Shown piece by piece: positions 1-5,341 of a DNA stretch of 5,341 nucleotides. The stretch's first letter is position 1, and each line of letters opens with the position of its first letter. This DNA is from a bacterium UBP1_UBA4771 (lineage in GTDB: Bacteria; Krumholzibacteriota; Krumholzibacteriia; Krumholzibacteriales; Krumholzibacteriaceae): the NCBI GenBank assembly GCA_002403295.1, contig DHHN01000070.1, positions 7,098-12,438 of the forward strand. The letters run 5' to 3'. The position numbers were made by a program, and so were the translations under genes. Below the pieces are notes generated by a model. The model ran no database searches, was not told where the DNA came from, and saw only the letters and a program-made list of their open reading frames with translations.

Positions 1-162
1 GACGGCCGCCCCCCGGGCGCATAATTGCCGTTGCGCAGGGCCCTCGCTTCCCCTATGCTCGCCCCGAATGCCGCGGCGGCCGCGGCCTGCCGGCGCGCGC
101 GAATCCGCCGCCGCGCTCGTCCGTCGGCGGCTGCGCATTCCACACACGCGCGGGGTTTCTCG
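1..162 (+). other. GC-rich leader upstream of the tRNA-editing gene
   Basis: This stretch has no convincing gene. The frame of the downstream gene stays open back to a TTG at 25 and an ATG at 55, but the extra residues are an Ala/Arg-rich low-complexity string with no family resemblance, as expected from GC-rich noncoding DNA. Two GC-rich hairpins can be drawn. The first has arms at 70-76 and 80-86 (GCCGCGG/CCGCGGC) with a 3-base loop. The second has arms at 107-113 and 125-131 (GCCGCCG/CGGCGGC) with an 11-base loop, flanked by GAAT (101-104) and ATTC (137-140), which could extend it. Such stems arise easily by chance at this GC content. Confidence 0.5.
31..59 (+). promoter_or_regulatory. Candidate sigma-70-type promoter
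   Basis: TTGCGC at 31-36 and TATGCT at 54-59 are 17 bases apart, the ideal spacing for a housekeeping promoter. Agreement with TTGACA is only 3 of 6 and with TATAAT 4 of 6. Initiation would fall near 66 and give a leader of about 95 bases carrying both hairpins. A better -10-like hexamer, CATAAT, lies at 20-25, but its -35 would be outside the window. The region is otherwise so GC-rich that AT-containing hexamers stand out. This is weak evidence. Confidence 0.25.
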
Positions 163-1425
163 ATGAGATTCGACGAGCAGGCGTACCTCGACGATTCCTA
201 CCGAACGGAGTTTTCGTCCCGGGTGAGAGCGGTCGAGCCGGCGGGCGAGAGGCTCTCGGCGGTTTACCTCGAGCGCACCTATTTCTATCCCGAATCCGGC
301 GGCCAGCCCGACGACCGGGGCACGCTCGGCGGAAAGAAGGTCGTCTCGGTGAGCGAGGACGCCCGCGGCGTGCGCCACCTCATCGAGGGGACGCTCGCCG
401 GCGCCGGCGAGGTCGAGGGCGCGATCGACTGGAAGCGCCGCTTCGACCACATGCAGCAGCACTCGGGACAGCACCTGCTCTCGCGCGTGTTTCTCGAGGC
501 GCGTGGTCTCAGGACCGTATCGTTCCACCTCGGCGAGGAGACCTGCACGATCGATCTCGAAGGCATGACGCCCTCGCCGGAGACGCTCGACGCGGTCGAG
601 GCGCGCGCGAACGAAATCGTTTTCGCGAACGCGCCGATCCTGCATCGCGTCGTCGGCGCCGATGAATTCGATGAAATCGCGGGAGGAGCCGCCGCGGCGC
701 CGGACGGCGCCGGCACCGGCGGCGCCGTGCTTCGCTCGCGGCTCCCCGAGGGCGTCGATCGCGTCCGGATCGTCGAGATCGAGGGGCGCGACCGCTCCAC
801 GTGCTGCGGCACGCACGTGCGCTCGACGGGCGAGATCGGCGTCGTCAAGATTCTGGGCATGGAGCGGGTGAAGGGGCTCGCCCGCGTCGAGTTCGTCTGC
901 GGCGGCCGGGCCGTGCGCGATTACGCGGCCAAGCACAATCTGATCGCCGCGCTCGCCGAGTCGTTTACGACCGATTGGCGCGAGGTGCCGCGCGTGGCCG
1001 CGAAGCTCGGCGAGGAAGCCCGGGAGCTTCGAAAGAAGGCGGAGGATCTCGGCAGGGAGCTCGCGCGCCGCCGCGCTTCGGAGATCGCCGCGCCGACCGG
1101 CTCGGCGGGGGGGTTCGCCGTCGTGAAGCGGGTCCTCGAGAGCGGCGATGCGCGATCGTTGCGCGAGACGGCGTCGAGAATCCGCGAGTCGGAGCGGACG
1201 ATCGTATTGCTCGCGCTCGCGGGACCGAGCCCGGCGCTCGCGTTCGGATGTTCCCCCGGCGTTCCGCTCGACATGGGGGAGCTCATGAAATCCGCCGCCG
1301 CGCTCATCGGCGCGCGAGGCGGCGGCGGCGCGGACTTCGCGCAGGGGGGCGGAGGCGACGGCTCGCGCGCCGCCGAGGCCCTCGACCACGCGGAACGGCT
1401 CATCCGGGAGGCTCTCGGCGGATAG
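163..1425 (+). CDS. Alanyl-tRNA editing protein, AlaX-L type with DHHA1 domain
   Basis: A free-standing trans-editing enzyme of the AlaX family, expected to hydrolyse Ser-tRNA(Ala) or Gly-tRNA(Ala) in the cytoplasm. The 420 residues resemble the editing and C-terminal parts of alanyl-tRNA synthetase without the aminoacylation domain. Seen directly: the ESGGQPDDRG block (44-53), the zinc motif HSGQH (HxxxH, 100-104), and its partner CCGTH (CxxxH, 214-218). Next comes a charged helical, coiled-coil-like linker (about 272-307), then a glycine-rich DHHA1 signature GARGGGGADFAQGGG (383-397). All four zinc ligands are present and the length suits the long AlaX class. An Ala/Gly-rich insert lies at about 173-188. 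The ATG at 163 is chosen because MRFDEQAYLDD starts the family-like sequence and a weak GGGG lies 7 bases upstream; earlier in-frame starts add only Arg/Ala-rich residues. A 67-base gap separates it from pcm. Confidence 0.93.
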   Translation: MRFDEQAYLDDSYRTEFSSRVRAVEPAGERLSAVYLERTYFYPESGGQPDDRGTLGGKKVVSVSEDARGVRHLIEGTLAGAGEVEGAIDWKRRFDHMQQHSGQHLLSRVFLEARGLRTVSFHLGEETCTIDLEGMTPSPETLDAVEARANEIVFANAPILHRVVGADEFDEIAGGAAAAPDGAGTGGAVLRSRLPEGVDRVRIVEIEGRDRSTCCGTHVRSTGEIGVVKILGMERVKGLARVEFVCGGRAVRDYAAKHNLIAALAESFTTDWREVPRVAAKLGEEARELRKKAEDLGRELARRRASEIAAPTGSAGGFAVVKRVLESGDARSLRETASRIRESERTIVLLALAGPSPALAFGCSPGVPLDMGELMKSAAALIGARGGGGADFAQGGGGDGSRAAEALDHAERLIREALGG

Positions 1426-1444
1426 ACGCCACGGGGGATCCCGG

Positions 1445-1467
1445 GGAACGGCGGTCGCGGGCGTTCC
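1445..1467 (+). other. Small hairpin in the gap before pcm
   Basis: GGAACG (1445-1450) and CGTTCC (1462-1467) form a perfect 6-base-pair stem around an 11-base loop, in the 67-base gap between the editing gene and pcm. No U-rich run follows, so it is not a standard intrinsic terminator. I see no promoter-like hexamers in the gap. Read-through into pcm is therefore plausible. The stem may be chance. Confidence 0.2.
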
Positions 1468-1480
1468 GGCGGCGCCCGGC

Positions 1481-1486
1481 GGGGAG
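1481..1486 (+). promoter_or_regulatory. Ribosome binding site of pcm
   Basis: GGGGAG sits 6 bases before the ATG at 1493. It favours that start over the in-frame ATG at 1538 (Met16), whose purine-rich upstream bases abut the start codon and leave no spacer. Confidence 0.6.
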
Positions 1487-1492
1487 ATCGGG

Positions 1493-2149
1493 ATGGTTTG
1501 GAATCCACCCGCGAGTAACCGGAAGCGTCGCGAGGAGATGGTGCGGACGCAGATCGAGCGCCGAGGCGTCCGTGACACGCGCGTGCTCGAGGCGATGCGA
1601 ACGGTGCCTCGCGAGATCTACGCGGGCGCCGAGGATCTCGAGAGCGCCTTCCACGACGGACCGCTCTCGATCGGTTGCGGGCAGACGATATCCCAGCCGT
1701 ACATCGTCGCCTATATGACGGAGATGCTCGCGATCGGTTCGAAGGACCGCGTGCTCGAAATCGGCACGGGGAGCGGCTACCAGGCCGCCGTGCTCGCCGA
1801 GCTCGCCGCCGAGGTGTACACCGTCGAGATCGTCGAGGAGCTCGCGCGCGCCGCCGAAACGCGTTTGCGCGAGCAGGGCTACGCCAACATACGATTCCGG
1901 ACCGGCGACGGATCGCTCGGCTGGACCGAGGAGGCCCCGTTCGACGCGATCATGATCACGGCCGCGCCCGAGCGCCCGCCCGACGCGCTCGTCGCCCAGC
2001 TCGGGGAGGGCGGCCGCATGATCGTGCCGGTCGGTTCGTACGAGCAGCAGCTCGTGCTCCTGACGCGGCGGGGAGAGCGGATCGAGCGGCGCCAACTCAT
2101 CGGCGTGCGGTTCGTGCCGATGACGGGCCGGATCAGGGAGAAGCCATGA
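1493..2149 (+). CDS. pcm: Protein-L-isoaspartate O-methyltransferase
   Basis: A cytoplasmic protein-repair enzyme. It transfers a methyl group from S-adenosylmethionine to the free carboxyl of L-isoaspartyl residues, so that they can revert to aspartate through a succinimide. The 218 residues match the usual bacterial length of about 210-220. Seen: the family block DGPLSIGCGQTISQPYIVAYM (55-75), SAM-binding motif I VLEIGTGSGYQAAVLAEL (87-104), an acidic motif II region VYTVEIVEEL (108-117), the GDG turn (138-140), FDAIMITAAPE (150-160) and the C-terminal VPVGSYEQQLVLL (178-190). No key element is missing. The start at 1493 has a good ribosome binding site. The stop TGA (2147-2149) lies inside the ATGA that starts the downstream deacetylase gene, so the two are probably cotranscribed and translationally coupled. 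Confidence 0.96.
   Translation: MVWNPPASNRKRREEMVRTQIERRGVRDTRVLEAMRTVPREIYAGAEDLESAFHDGPLSIGCGQTISQPYIVAYMTEMLAIGSKDRVLEIGTGSGYQAAVLAELAAEVYTVEIVEELARAAETRLREQGYANIRFRTGDGSLGWTEEAPFDAIMITAAPERPPDALVAQLGEGGRMIVPVGSYEQQLVLLTRRGERIERRQLIGVRFVPMTGRIREKP
2135..2140 (+). promoter_or_regulatory. Ribosome binding site of the deacetylase gene, inside pcm
   Basis: AGGGAG lies 5 bases before the ATG at 2146, within the last codons of pcm. Together with the ATGA overlap it fixes the deacetylase start at 2146, although the same frame stays open far upstream inside pcm. It also allows both reinitiation and independent initiation. Confidence 0.65.
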
Positions 2150-3087
2150 CGATCGGCATTGTGTATCACGATCTTTTCGCGGAGCATCTCGCAGGCTACA
2201 CGCATCCCGAGAGCCCCGGACGATACGAGGCGATCATGCGGCGTCTGCGACGGAGCTCCGCGGCGCCGCGGCTTTCCTTCATAGAGGCCGAACCGGCGAG
2301 CGAGGAATGGCTCGCGCTCGTGCACGATCCCGATTACGTGAAGGGCATTCTCTCGCTCGACGTCGCCGAGGCCGTCATCCTCGACTGGGGCGATACGGTC
2401 GCGACGAAGGCTTCTCCGCGCGCGGCGCTTTTCGCCGCCGGGGCCGGCGCGCAGGCCGCGCGGCTCGTTCTCGACGGGACGATCAGCTCGGCGTTCTGCT
2501 GCGTCAGGCCGCCCGGCCATCACGCGGAGCGAAACCGGGCGATGGGGTTCTGCATTTTCAACAACATCGCCGTCGCCGCGGCGTACCTCGTCGAGAGGGA
2601 AGGCGTCGCGCGCGTCGCCGTCGTCGACTGGGACGTGCACCACGGAAACGGCACGGAGCGCATGTTCCTCGAGGACGATCGGGTGCTCTACGTGAGTCTC
2701 CACCAGTATCCGCACTATCCGGGCACGGGAGACGCCCGCACCGTCGGATCGGGCCGCGGGGCGGGATACACGATCAACCTTCCCATGGGCGCCGGCGCCG
2801 GCGACCGGGAGTATCTCCTCGCCTTCCGCGACCGCGTCATCCCCGCGCTCGACGAATTCAAACCGGGATTCATCCTCGTCTCGGCCGGTTTCGACGGCCA
2901 TGCCGAGGACCCGCTCTCCGGCACGATTCTCACGACCTCGGCCTTCGGGCGGATGACGGCCCTGCTCCGCGAGTGCGCCGAACGGCACTGCGCCGGGAGG
3001 ATCGTCTCGATGCTCGAGGGCGGCTACGATCTCGCCGCTCTCGCCGATTCCGCCGAGGAGCACGTCAAGGCGCTTCTTTCGACGTGA
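2146..3087 (+). CDS. Histone deacetylase family (class II-like) zinc amidohydrolase
   Basis: A 313-residue zinc hydrolase of the arginase/deacetylase fold, expected to remove acetyl or other acyl groups from lysine side chains, polyamines or similar amides in the cytoplasm. Seen: the N-terminal YHDLFAEH and HPESPGRYEAI region (7-30), and RPPGHHAE (121-128) with the catalytic His pair 125-126. DWDVHHGNGT (161-170) carries the expected zinc ligands Asp163 and His165. SAGFDGHAEDPL (246-257) gives the third ligand, Asp250, and EGGYDL (291-296) the transition-state tyrosine, Tyr294. The catalytic set is complete. GHHAE and GGYDL point to class II HDAC, HDAH or acetylpolyamine amidohydrolase-like proteins. 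The substrate cannot be read from the sequence, and AcuC-like or polyamine activity are alternatives. Its start overlaps the pcm stop, so the two form a coupled pair. Confidence 0.93.
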   Translation: MTIGIVYHDLFAEHLAGYTHPESPGRYEAIMRRLRRSSAAPRLSFIEAEPASEEWLALVHDPDYVKGILSLDVAEAVILDWGDTVATKASPRAALFAAGAGAQAARLVLDGTISSAFCCVRPPGHHAERNRAMGFCIFNNIAVAAAYLVEREGVARVAVVDWDVHHGNGTERMFLEDDRVLYVSLHQYPHYPGTGDARTVGSGRGAGYTINLPMGAGAGDREYLLAFRDRVIPALDEFKPGFILVSAGFDGHAEDPLSGTILTTSAFGRMTALLRECAERHCAGRIVSMLEGGYDLAALADSAEEHVKALLST

Positions 3088-3100
3088 TCAGTCTCGTGTT

Positions 3101-3120
3101 CGAGAATGCTCATTCCCTCG
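3101..3120. terminator. Possible weak terminator hairpin between convergent genes
   Basis: CGAGAAT (3101-3107) can pair with ATT (3112-3114) and CTCG (3117-3120), leaving two bulged C residues and a GCTC loop. A competing stem, TCTCG/CGAGA (3092-3096 and 3101-3105) around TGTT, uses some of the same bases. Neither has a U-tract on either strand, so a classical intrinsic terminator is not supported. The position, in the 61-base gap between two converging stop codons, is the main reason to mention it. Confidence 0.22.
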
Positions 3121-3148
3121 GTGCGGCGGTCAACGATCGCGGGTGCGG

Positions 3149-4714
3149 CTAGATGCCCAGAAACAGCCTATGCCGCTCCGAGCGGCTTTCGTTGATCGCC
3201 GACACGCGGATCGCCGGCAGGTCGAGGACGGGACACTTTGCCTCGCAGACCCCGCAGCCGATGCAGAGATCGGGATCCACGACCGGTTTCTTGAGGATGA
3301 ACGCGTTTCCCTCCGCGTCGAGCGCCTCTTCCTCGACGAAGACGATCGCCTTCCGCGGCGTCGGGCAGTGCTCCTCGCAGACCATGCAGTTTCTTCCGAA
3401 GGCGTAGGGGATGCAGCGGCTCGTGTCGAAGAAGGCGAGGCCGATGCGGATCTCGTGCTTCTCCTCGACCGACACGGGGCGGATGGCGCCCGTCGGGCAG
3501 ACTTGCGAGCAGAGGTTGCAGTTGTACTCGCAGTAGCCGAGCCGCGGAACGAGCACCGGCGTCCAGAGCCCTTCGAGACCGGCTTCGGCGAAGGTCGGGT
3601 GCAGCCCGTTCGTGAGGCACACCTTCATGCACTCGCCGCACTTGACGCATCGACGGAGGAAATCTCGCTCCGGGAGCGCGCCGGGCGGCCGGATGAGGAG
3701 CGGATCGGCGCGCTTGCGCTGAACGCCTGAGGCGAGCGCCGGCACCGCGAGGAGCGCCCCGGCGCCGCTTGCCAGCAGCCACCGGCGCTCGAGATCGACG
3801 TTGCCGTCGCCGGTGCGAGCCGTCGTCGGCCGGATCGATATCGCGTCCGCGGGGCACACGTCGCGGCAGTTCCAGCAGACGAGACACTCGCGGCTCGCCC
3901 ATTTCCCCGACGGGAACGGAGTCGCGTCCCCCTGGCACGCGACGAGGCACTTGCGGCAAGAGATGCACTTCGACGCGTCGTTCGCGACGCGCGCGCCGAA
4001 CTGTCTCGTGCCGATGAGCCCGAGCAGCGCGCCGAGCGGGCAGAGGTAGCGGCACCAGAAGCGCGGCGCGAGAAGGTTCAGCCCGAGGATGACCGTGAAG
4101 ATCGATCCGATGAAAAGCGTTTGCCGGAAGACCGGCTGCTCGAAGGCGAGGACCGTGCCGACCATCGCCGAGTAGAGGCCGTCGACGGCGGGGCTCAGGT
4201 ACGGGACGTCGAGCGCGTACGCCCACTCGAGGAGCGAGCGGACCATCTTGTTGATCGCCGGGTTGTAGCCGATCGCGAGCGATCGGATCGTGAGCGATAT
4301 GGGGTCGAGGTAGCCCGCCGCGTTCCAGCCGAAGACCGCCGCGACGAGCACGAAGACGAGGATGAAGTACTTCACCGGCCGCAGGCGCGGGAAGCACCCC
4401 TCGTTGCGCCCGGGCTTGAGCGCGCGCATCCGGAACCGGCCGATCAACGTATGAAGCGTTCCGAGCGGGCACACCCATCCGCAGAAGAAGCGTCCGAACA
4501 CCACGGTGAGCGCGACCGTGACGAGCGAGAGGAGGAAGATCGCGCGAACGGCGCGCGAGGCGAGCAGCGCGCTGAGCGCCACGAGCGGATCGAAATCGAG
4601 AAAGAGGCGCACCGGGAGGCCGAGCTCGTTGCGCCCCTTGTACTCGGTCTGGACGAAGAGGTAGACGAAGACGAGGAAGAAGAGGATCTGTGACGCTCTG
4701 CGGAGATTCTTCAT
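3149..4714 (-). CDS. NapH-NapG-like fused polyferredoxin membrane protein
   Basis: A 521-residue membrane electron-transfer protein with six ferredoxin-type cysteine sets. Membrane half: hydrophobic segments near 10-21, 55-74, 115-133 and 198-217, CxxxCP motifs at Cys78/Cys82 and Cys221/Cys225, and two ferredoxin-type sets at Cys250-260 and Cys277-287. This is the layout of NapH and relatives. Junction: RRWLL (310-314) followed by a small-residue hydrophobic stretch to 330, like a Tat signal anchor. Second half: RPPGALPE (342-349), then cysteine sets at 356-366, 395-406, 434-450 and 484-494, the four-cluster pattern of MauM/NapG. A basic stretch at 92-115 supports cytoplasmic placement of the first CxxxCP. 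By inference the chain passes electrons from quinol to an extracytoplasmic acceptor. Six bases separate it from the upstream DUF362 gene, and the ribosome binding site is poor, suggesting coupling. YccM- or CcoG-like roles are alternatives for the first half. Confidence 0.88.
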   Translation of the reverse strand: MKNLRRASQILFFLVFVYLFVQTEYKGRNELGLPVRLFLDFDPLVALSALLASRAVRAIFLLSLVTVALTVVFGRFFCGWVCPLGTLHTLIGRFRMRALKPGRNEGCFPRLRPVKYFILVFVLVAAVFGWNAAGYLDPISLTIRSLAIGYNPAINKMVRSLLEWAYALDVPYLSPAVDGLYSAMVGTVLAFEQPVFRQTLFIGSIFTVILGLNLLAPRFWCRYLCPLGALLGLIGTRQFGARVANDASKCISCRKCLVACQGDATPFPSGKWASRECLVCWNCRDVCPADAISIRPTTARTGDGNVDLERRWLLASGAGALLAVPALASGVQRKRADPLLIRPPGALPERDFLRRCVKCGECMKVCLTNGLHPTFAEAGLEGLWTPVLVPRLGYCEYNCNLCSQVCPTGAIRPVSVEEKHEIRIGLAFFDTSRCIPYAFGRNCMVCEEHCPTPRKAIVFVEEEALDAEGNAFILKKPVVDPDLCIGCGVCEAKCPVLDLPAIRVSAINESRSERHRLFLGI

Positions 4715-4720
4715 CGCGCG

Positions 4721-5341
4721 CTACCCGATGTTGACCTCGACGAACCCCGCGCCTCTGAAGACGCCCGTGCCGAGCCCCCGCTTTTCGCCGAGAGCGATCG
4801 GGGGGAAATCCTCCGGCTCGATGCCGAAGAGGGTCGCGCCGAAGGCGTCGATGCGCACGGGGTCGGCGCTCGCGGCCACCGTGTCGAGCCGCTCCACGTC
4901 CTTCGTGCTGCCCCCCTGCGGACCGTTCGCCTTGAGAATGCGCACCGCGTCGAGCACGGTGAGCTGCGGCTTGAAGAAGGCCGCGAGATCGACGACGCTC
5001 TCCGTGAGACGCTGGTGGAGGAGGTTCCGCGCGCCGCCGACCACGCCCATGAGGTTCTTCATGGAGAGCGTGACGCGGGAGAGGCCGTGATGCTTCGCGA
5101 TCGGGACGTTGACGATCTTGTCGGCGTCAAGCGCGCCGCGGTAGCAGAGCCAGTCCTTGAGCACCTCGCCCTTGACGTTCGTCTTGATGAAATGGCGGTC
5201 TTCCATGAAAACCACCTCGGCGCCGGCCGATTTCGCGGCGTCGCTGATGCCGCTCCGCACGTAGGAGCGCCGCGCGTCGTTGCAGGTGTTGTCGGCCACG
5301 ATCACCTTTTTCGCGCCCGCCTCGAGCGCCATGCCGACGAG
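4721..5341 (-). CDS. DUF362 domain protein, N-terminus beyond the window
   Basis: The reading frame runs off the right edge, so only the last 206 residues and the stop are seen. The internal Met whose codon ends at 5332 is not the start, because the three codons before it continue the family pattern (LVGMALEAGAKKVIVAD). Characteristic stretches are ADNTCNDARRSYVRSGI (visible residues 16-32), VNVPIAKHHGLSRVTLSMKN (78-97) followed by LMGVVGGARNLLH, LDAVRILKANGPQGG (130-144) and DAFGATLFG (165-173). These match DUF362 (PF04015), a family without an established reaction, some members of which carry ferredoxin domains. Here only Cys20 and Cys66 are visible, so this part has no ferredoxin motif. 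It is the upstream partner of the fused iron-sulfur membrane protein, 6 bases apart. A joint redox role is inferred. Any signal peptide and the operon promoter lie outside the window. Confidence 0.85.
   Translation of the reverse strand, partial: LVGMALEAGAKKVIVADNTCNDARRSYVRSGISDAAKSAGAEVVFMEDRHFIKTNVKGEVLKDWLCYRGALDADKIVNVPIAKHHGLSRVTLSMKNLMGVVGGARNLLHQRLTESVVDLAAFFKPQLTVLDAVRILKANGPQGGSTKDVERLDTVAASADPVRIDAFGATLFGIEPEDFPPIALGEKRGLGTGVFRGAGFVEVNIG

Noticed and set aside
25..162. N-terminal extension of the editing protein from TTG 25 or ATG 55
   Set aside because: The added residues are Ala/Arg-rich low complexity with no family match. The ATG at 163 begins the recognisable sequence.
1315..1372. 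Gly-rich repeat-like DNA (GGCGGCGGCGCGG and similar)
   Set aside because: It encodes the conserved glycine-rich DHHA1 signature, so it is not an independent repeat element.
801..1718. 305-codon plus-strand frame spanning the editing gene and the pcm start
   Set aside because: Arg-rich shadow translation crossing two well-supported genes in another frame.
1675..2145. Long upstream extension of the deacetylase frame inside pcm
   Set aside because: It overlaps pcm out of frame and translates to Arg/Ala-rich sequence. The ATG at 2146 has its own ribosome binding site and starts the family sequence.
1879..3063. 394-codon open frame on the minus strand
   Set aside because: It is antisense to pcm and the deacetylase, both of which have complete catalytic motifs. 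Long antisense open frames are expected when third positions are mostly G/C.
3168..4478. 436-codon minus-strand frame overlapping the Fe-S gene
   Set aside because: A shifted frame of the real gene. It is Arg/Pro/Ala-rich and lacks the ordered cysteine motifs.
4121..4693. Highly charged 190-residue plus-strand frame with an acidic tail
   Set aside because: Its composition is the mirror of the hydrophobic and basic codons of the membrane protein on the other strand. No start signal or family resemblance is seen.
3149..4714. Possible nitrate reductase (nap) locus
   Set aside because: Only NapH/NapG-like domains are present. No NapA, NapB, NapC or NapD gene is in the window, so a nitrate role is not supported.

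Overview
This is a GC-rich bacterial window, with coding frames dominated by G/C third positions. It holds five genes in two convergent groups and no RNA genes, insertion sequences or CRISPR array. The protein types (AlaX-L editing protein, class II-like deacetylase, NapH/NapG-like iron-sulfur protein, DUF362 protein) and the base composition fit a GC-rich, probably environmental bacterium with anaerobic-type redox chemistry. My loose guess is a lineage such as Eisenbacteria, Latescibacteria or Gemmatimonadota. The sequence alone does not fix the phylum.

Plus strand, 1-3087. A GC-rich leader (1-162) has a weak promoter-like pair and two hairpins. It precedes an alanyl-tRNA editing protein (163-1425). 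After 67 bases comes pcm, protein-L-isoaspartate O-methyltransferase (1493-2149). The pcm stop overlaps, as ATGA, the start of a class II-like histone deacetylase family amidohydrolase (2146-3087). All three enzymes act on errors or modifications of tRNA or protein: mischarged tRNA(Ala), isoaspartyl damage, and acyl groups on lysine or polyamine-like substrates. That shared theme is an inference; the pcm/deacetylase coupling is seen directly.

Convergent junction, 3088-3148. It is short and holds a modest imperfect hairpin without a U-tract.

Minus strand, 5341-3149. A DUF362 protein, cut by the right window edge, is followed after 6 bases by a 521-residue iron-sulfur membrane protein. The latter reads as a natural fusion of a NapH-like membrane half (two CxxxCP motifs, two ferredoxin-type clusters) and a NapG-like half (four clusters). 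A twin-arginine motif followed by a hydrophobic segment lies exactly at the junction. It would make a one-chain quinol-to-periplasm electron conduit, with the DUF362 protein as a likely partner. No nitrate reductase gene is in the window. This pair is the most interesting part of the window; the other genes are intact members of known families.
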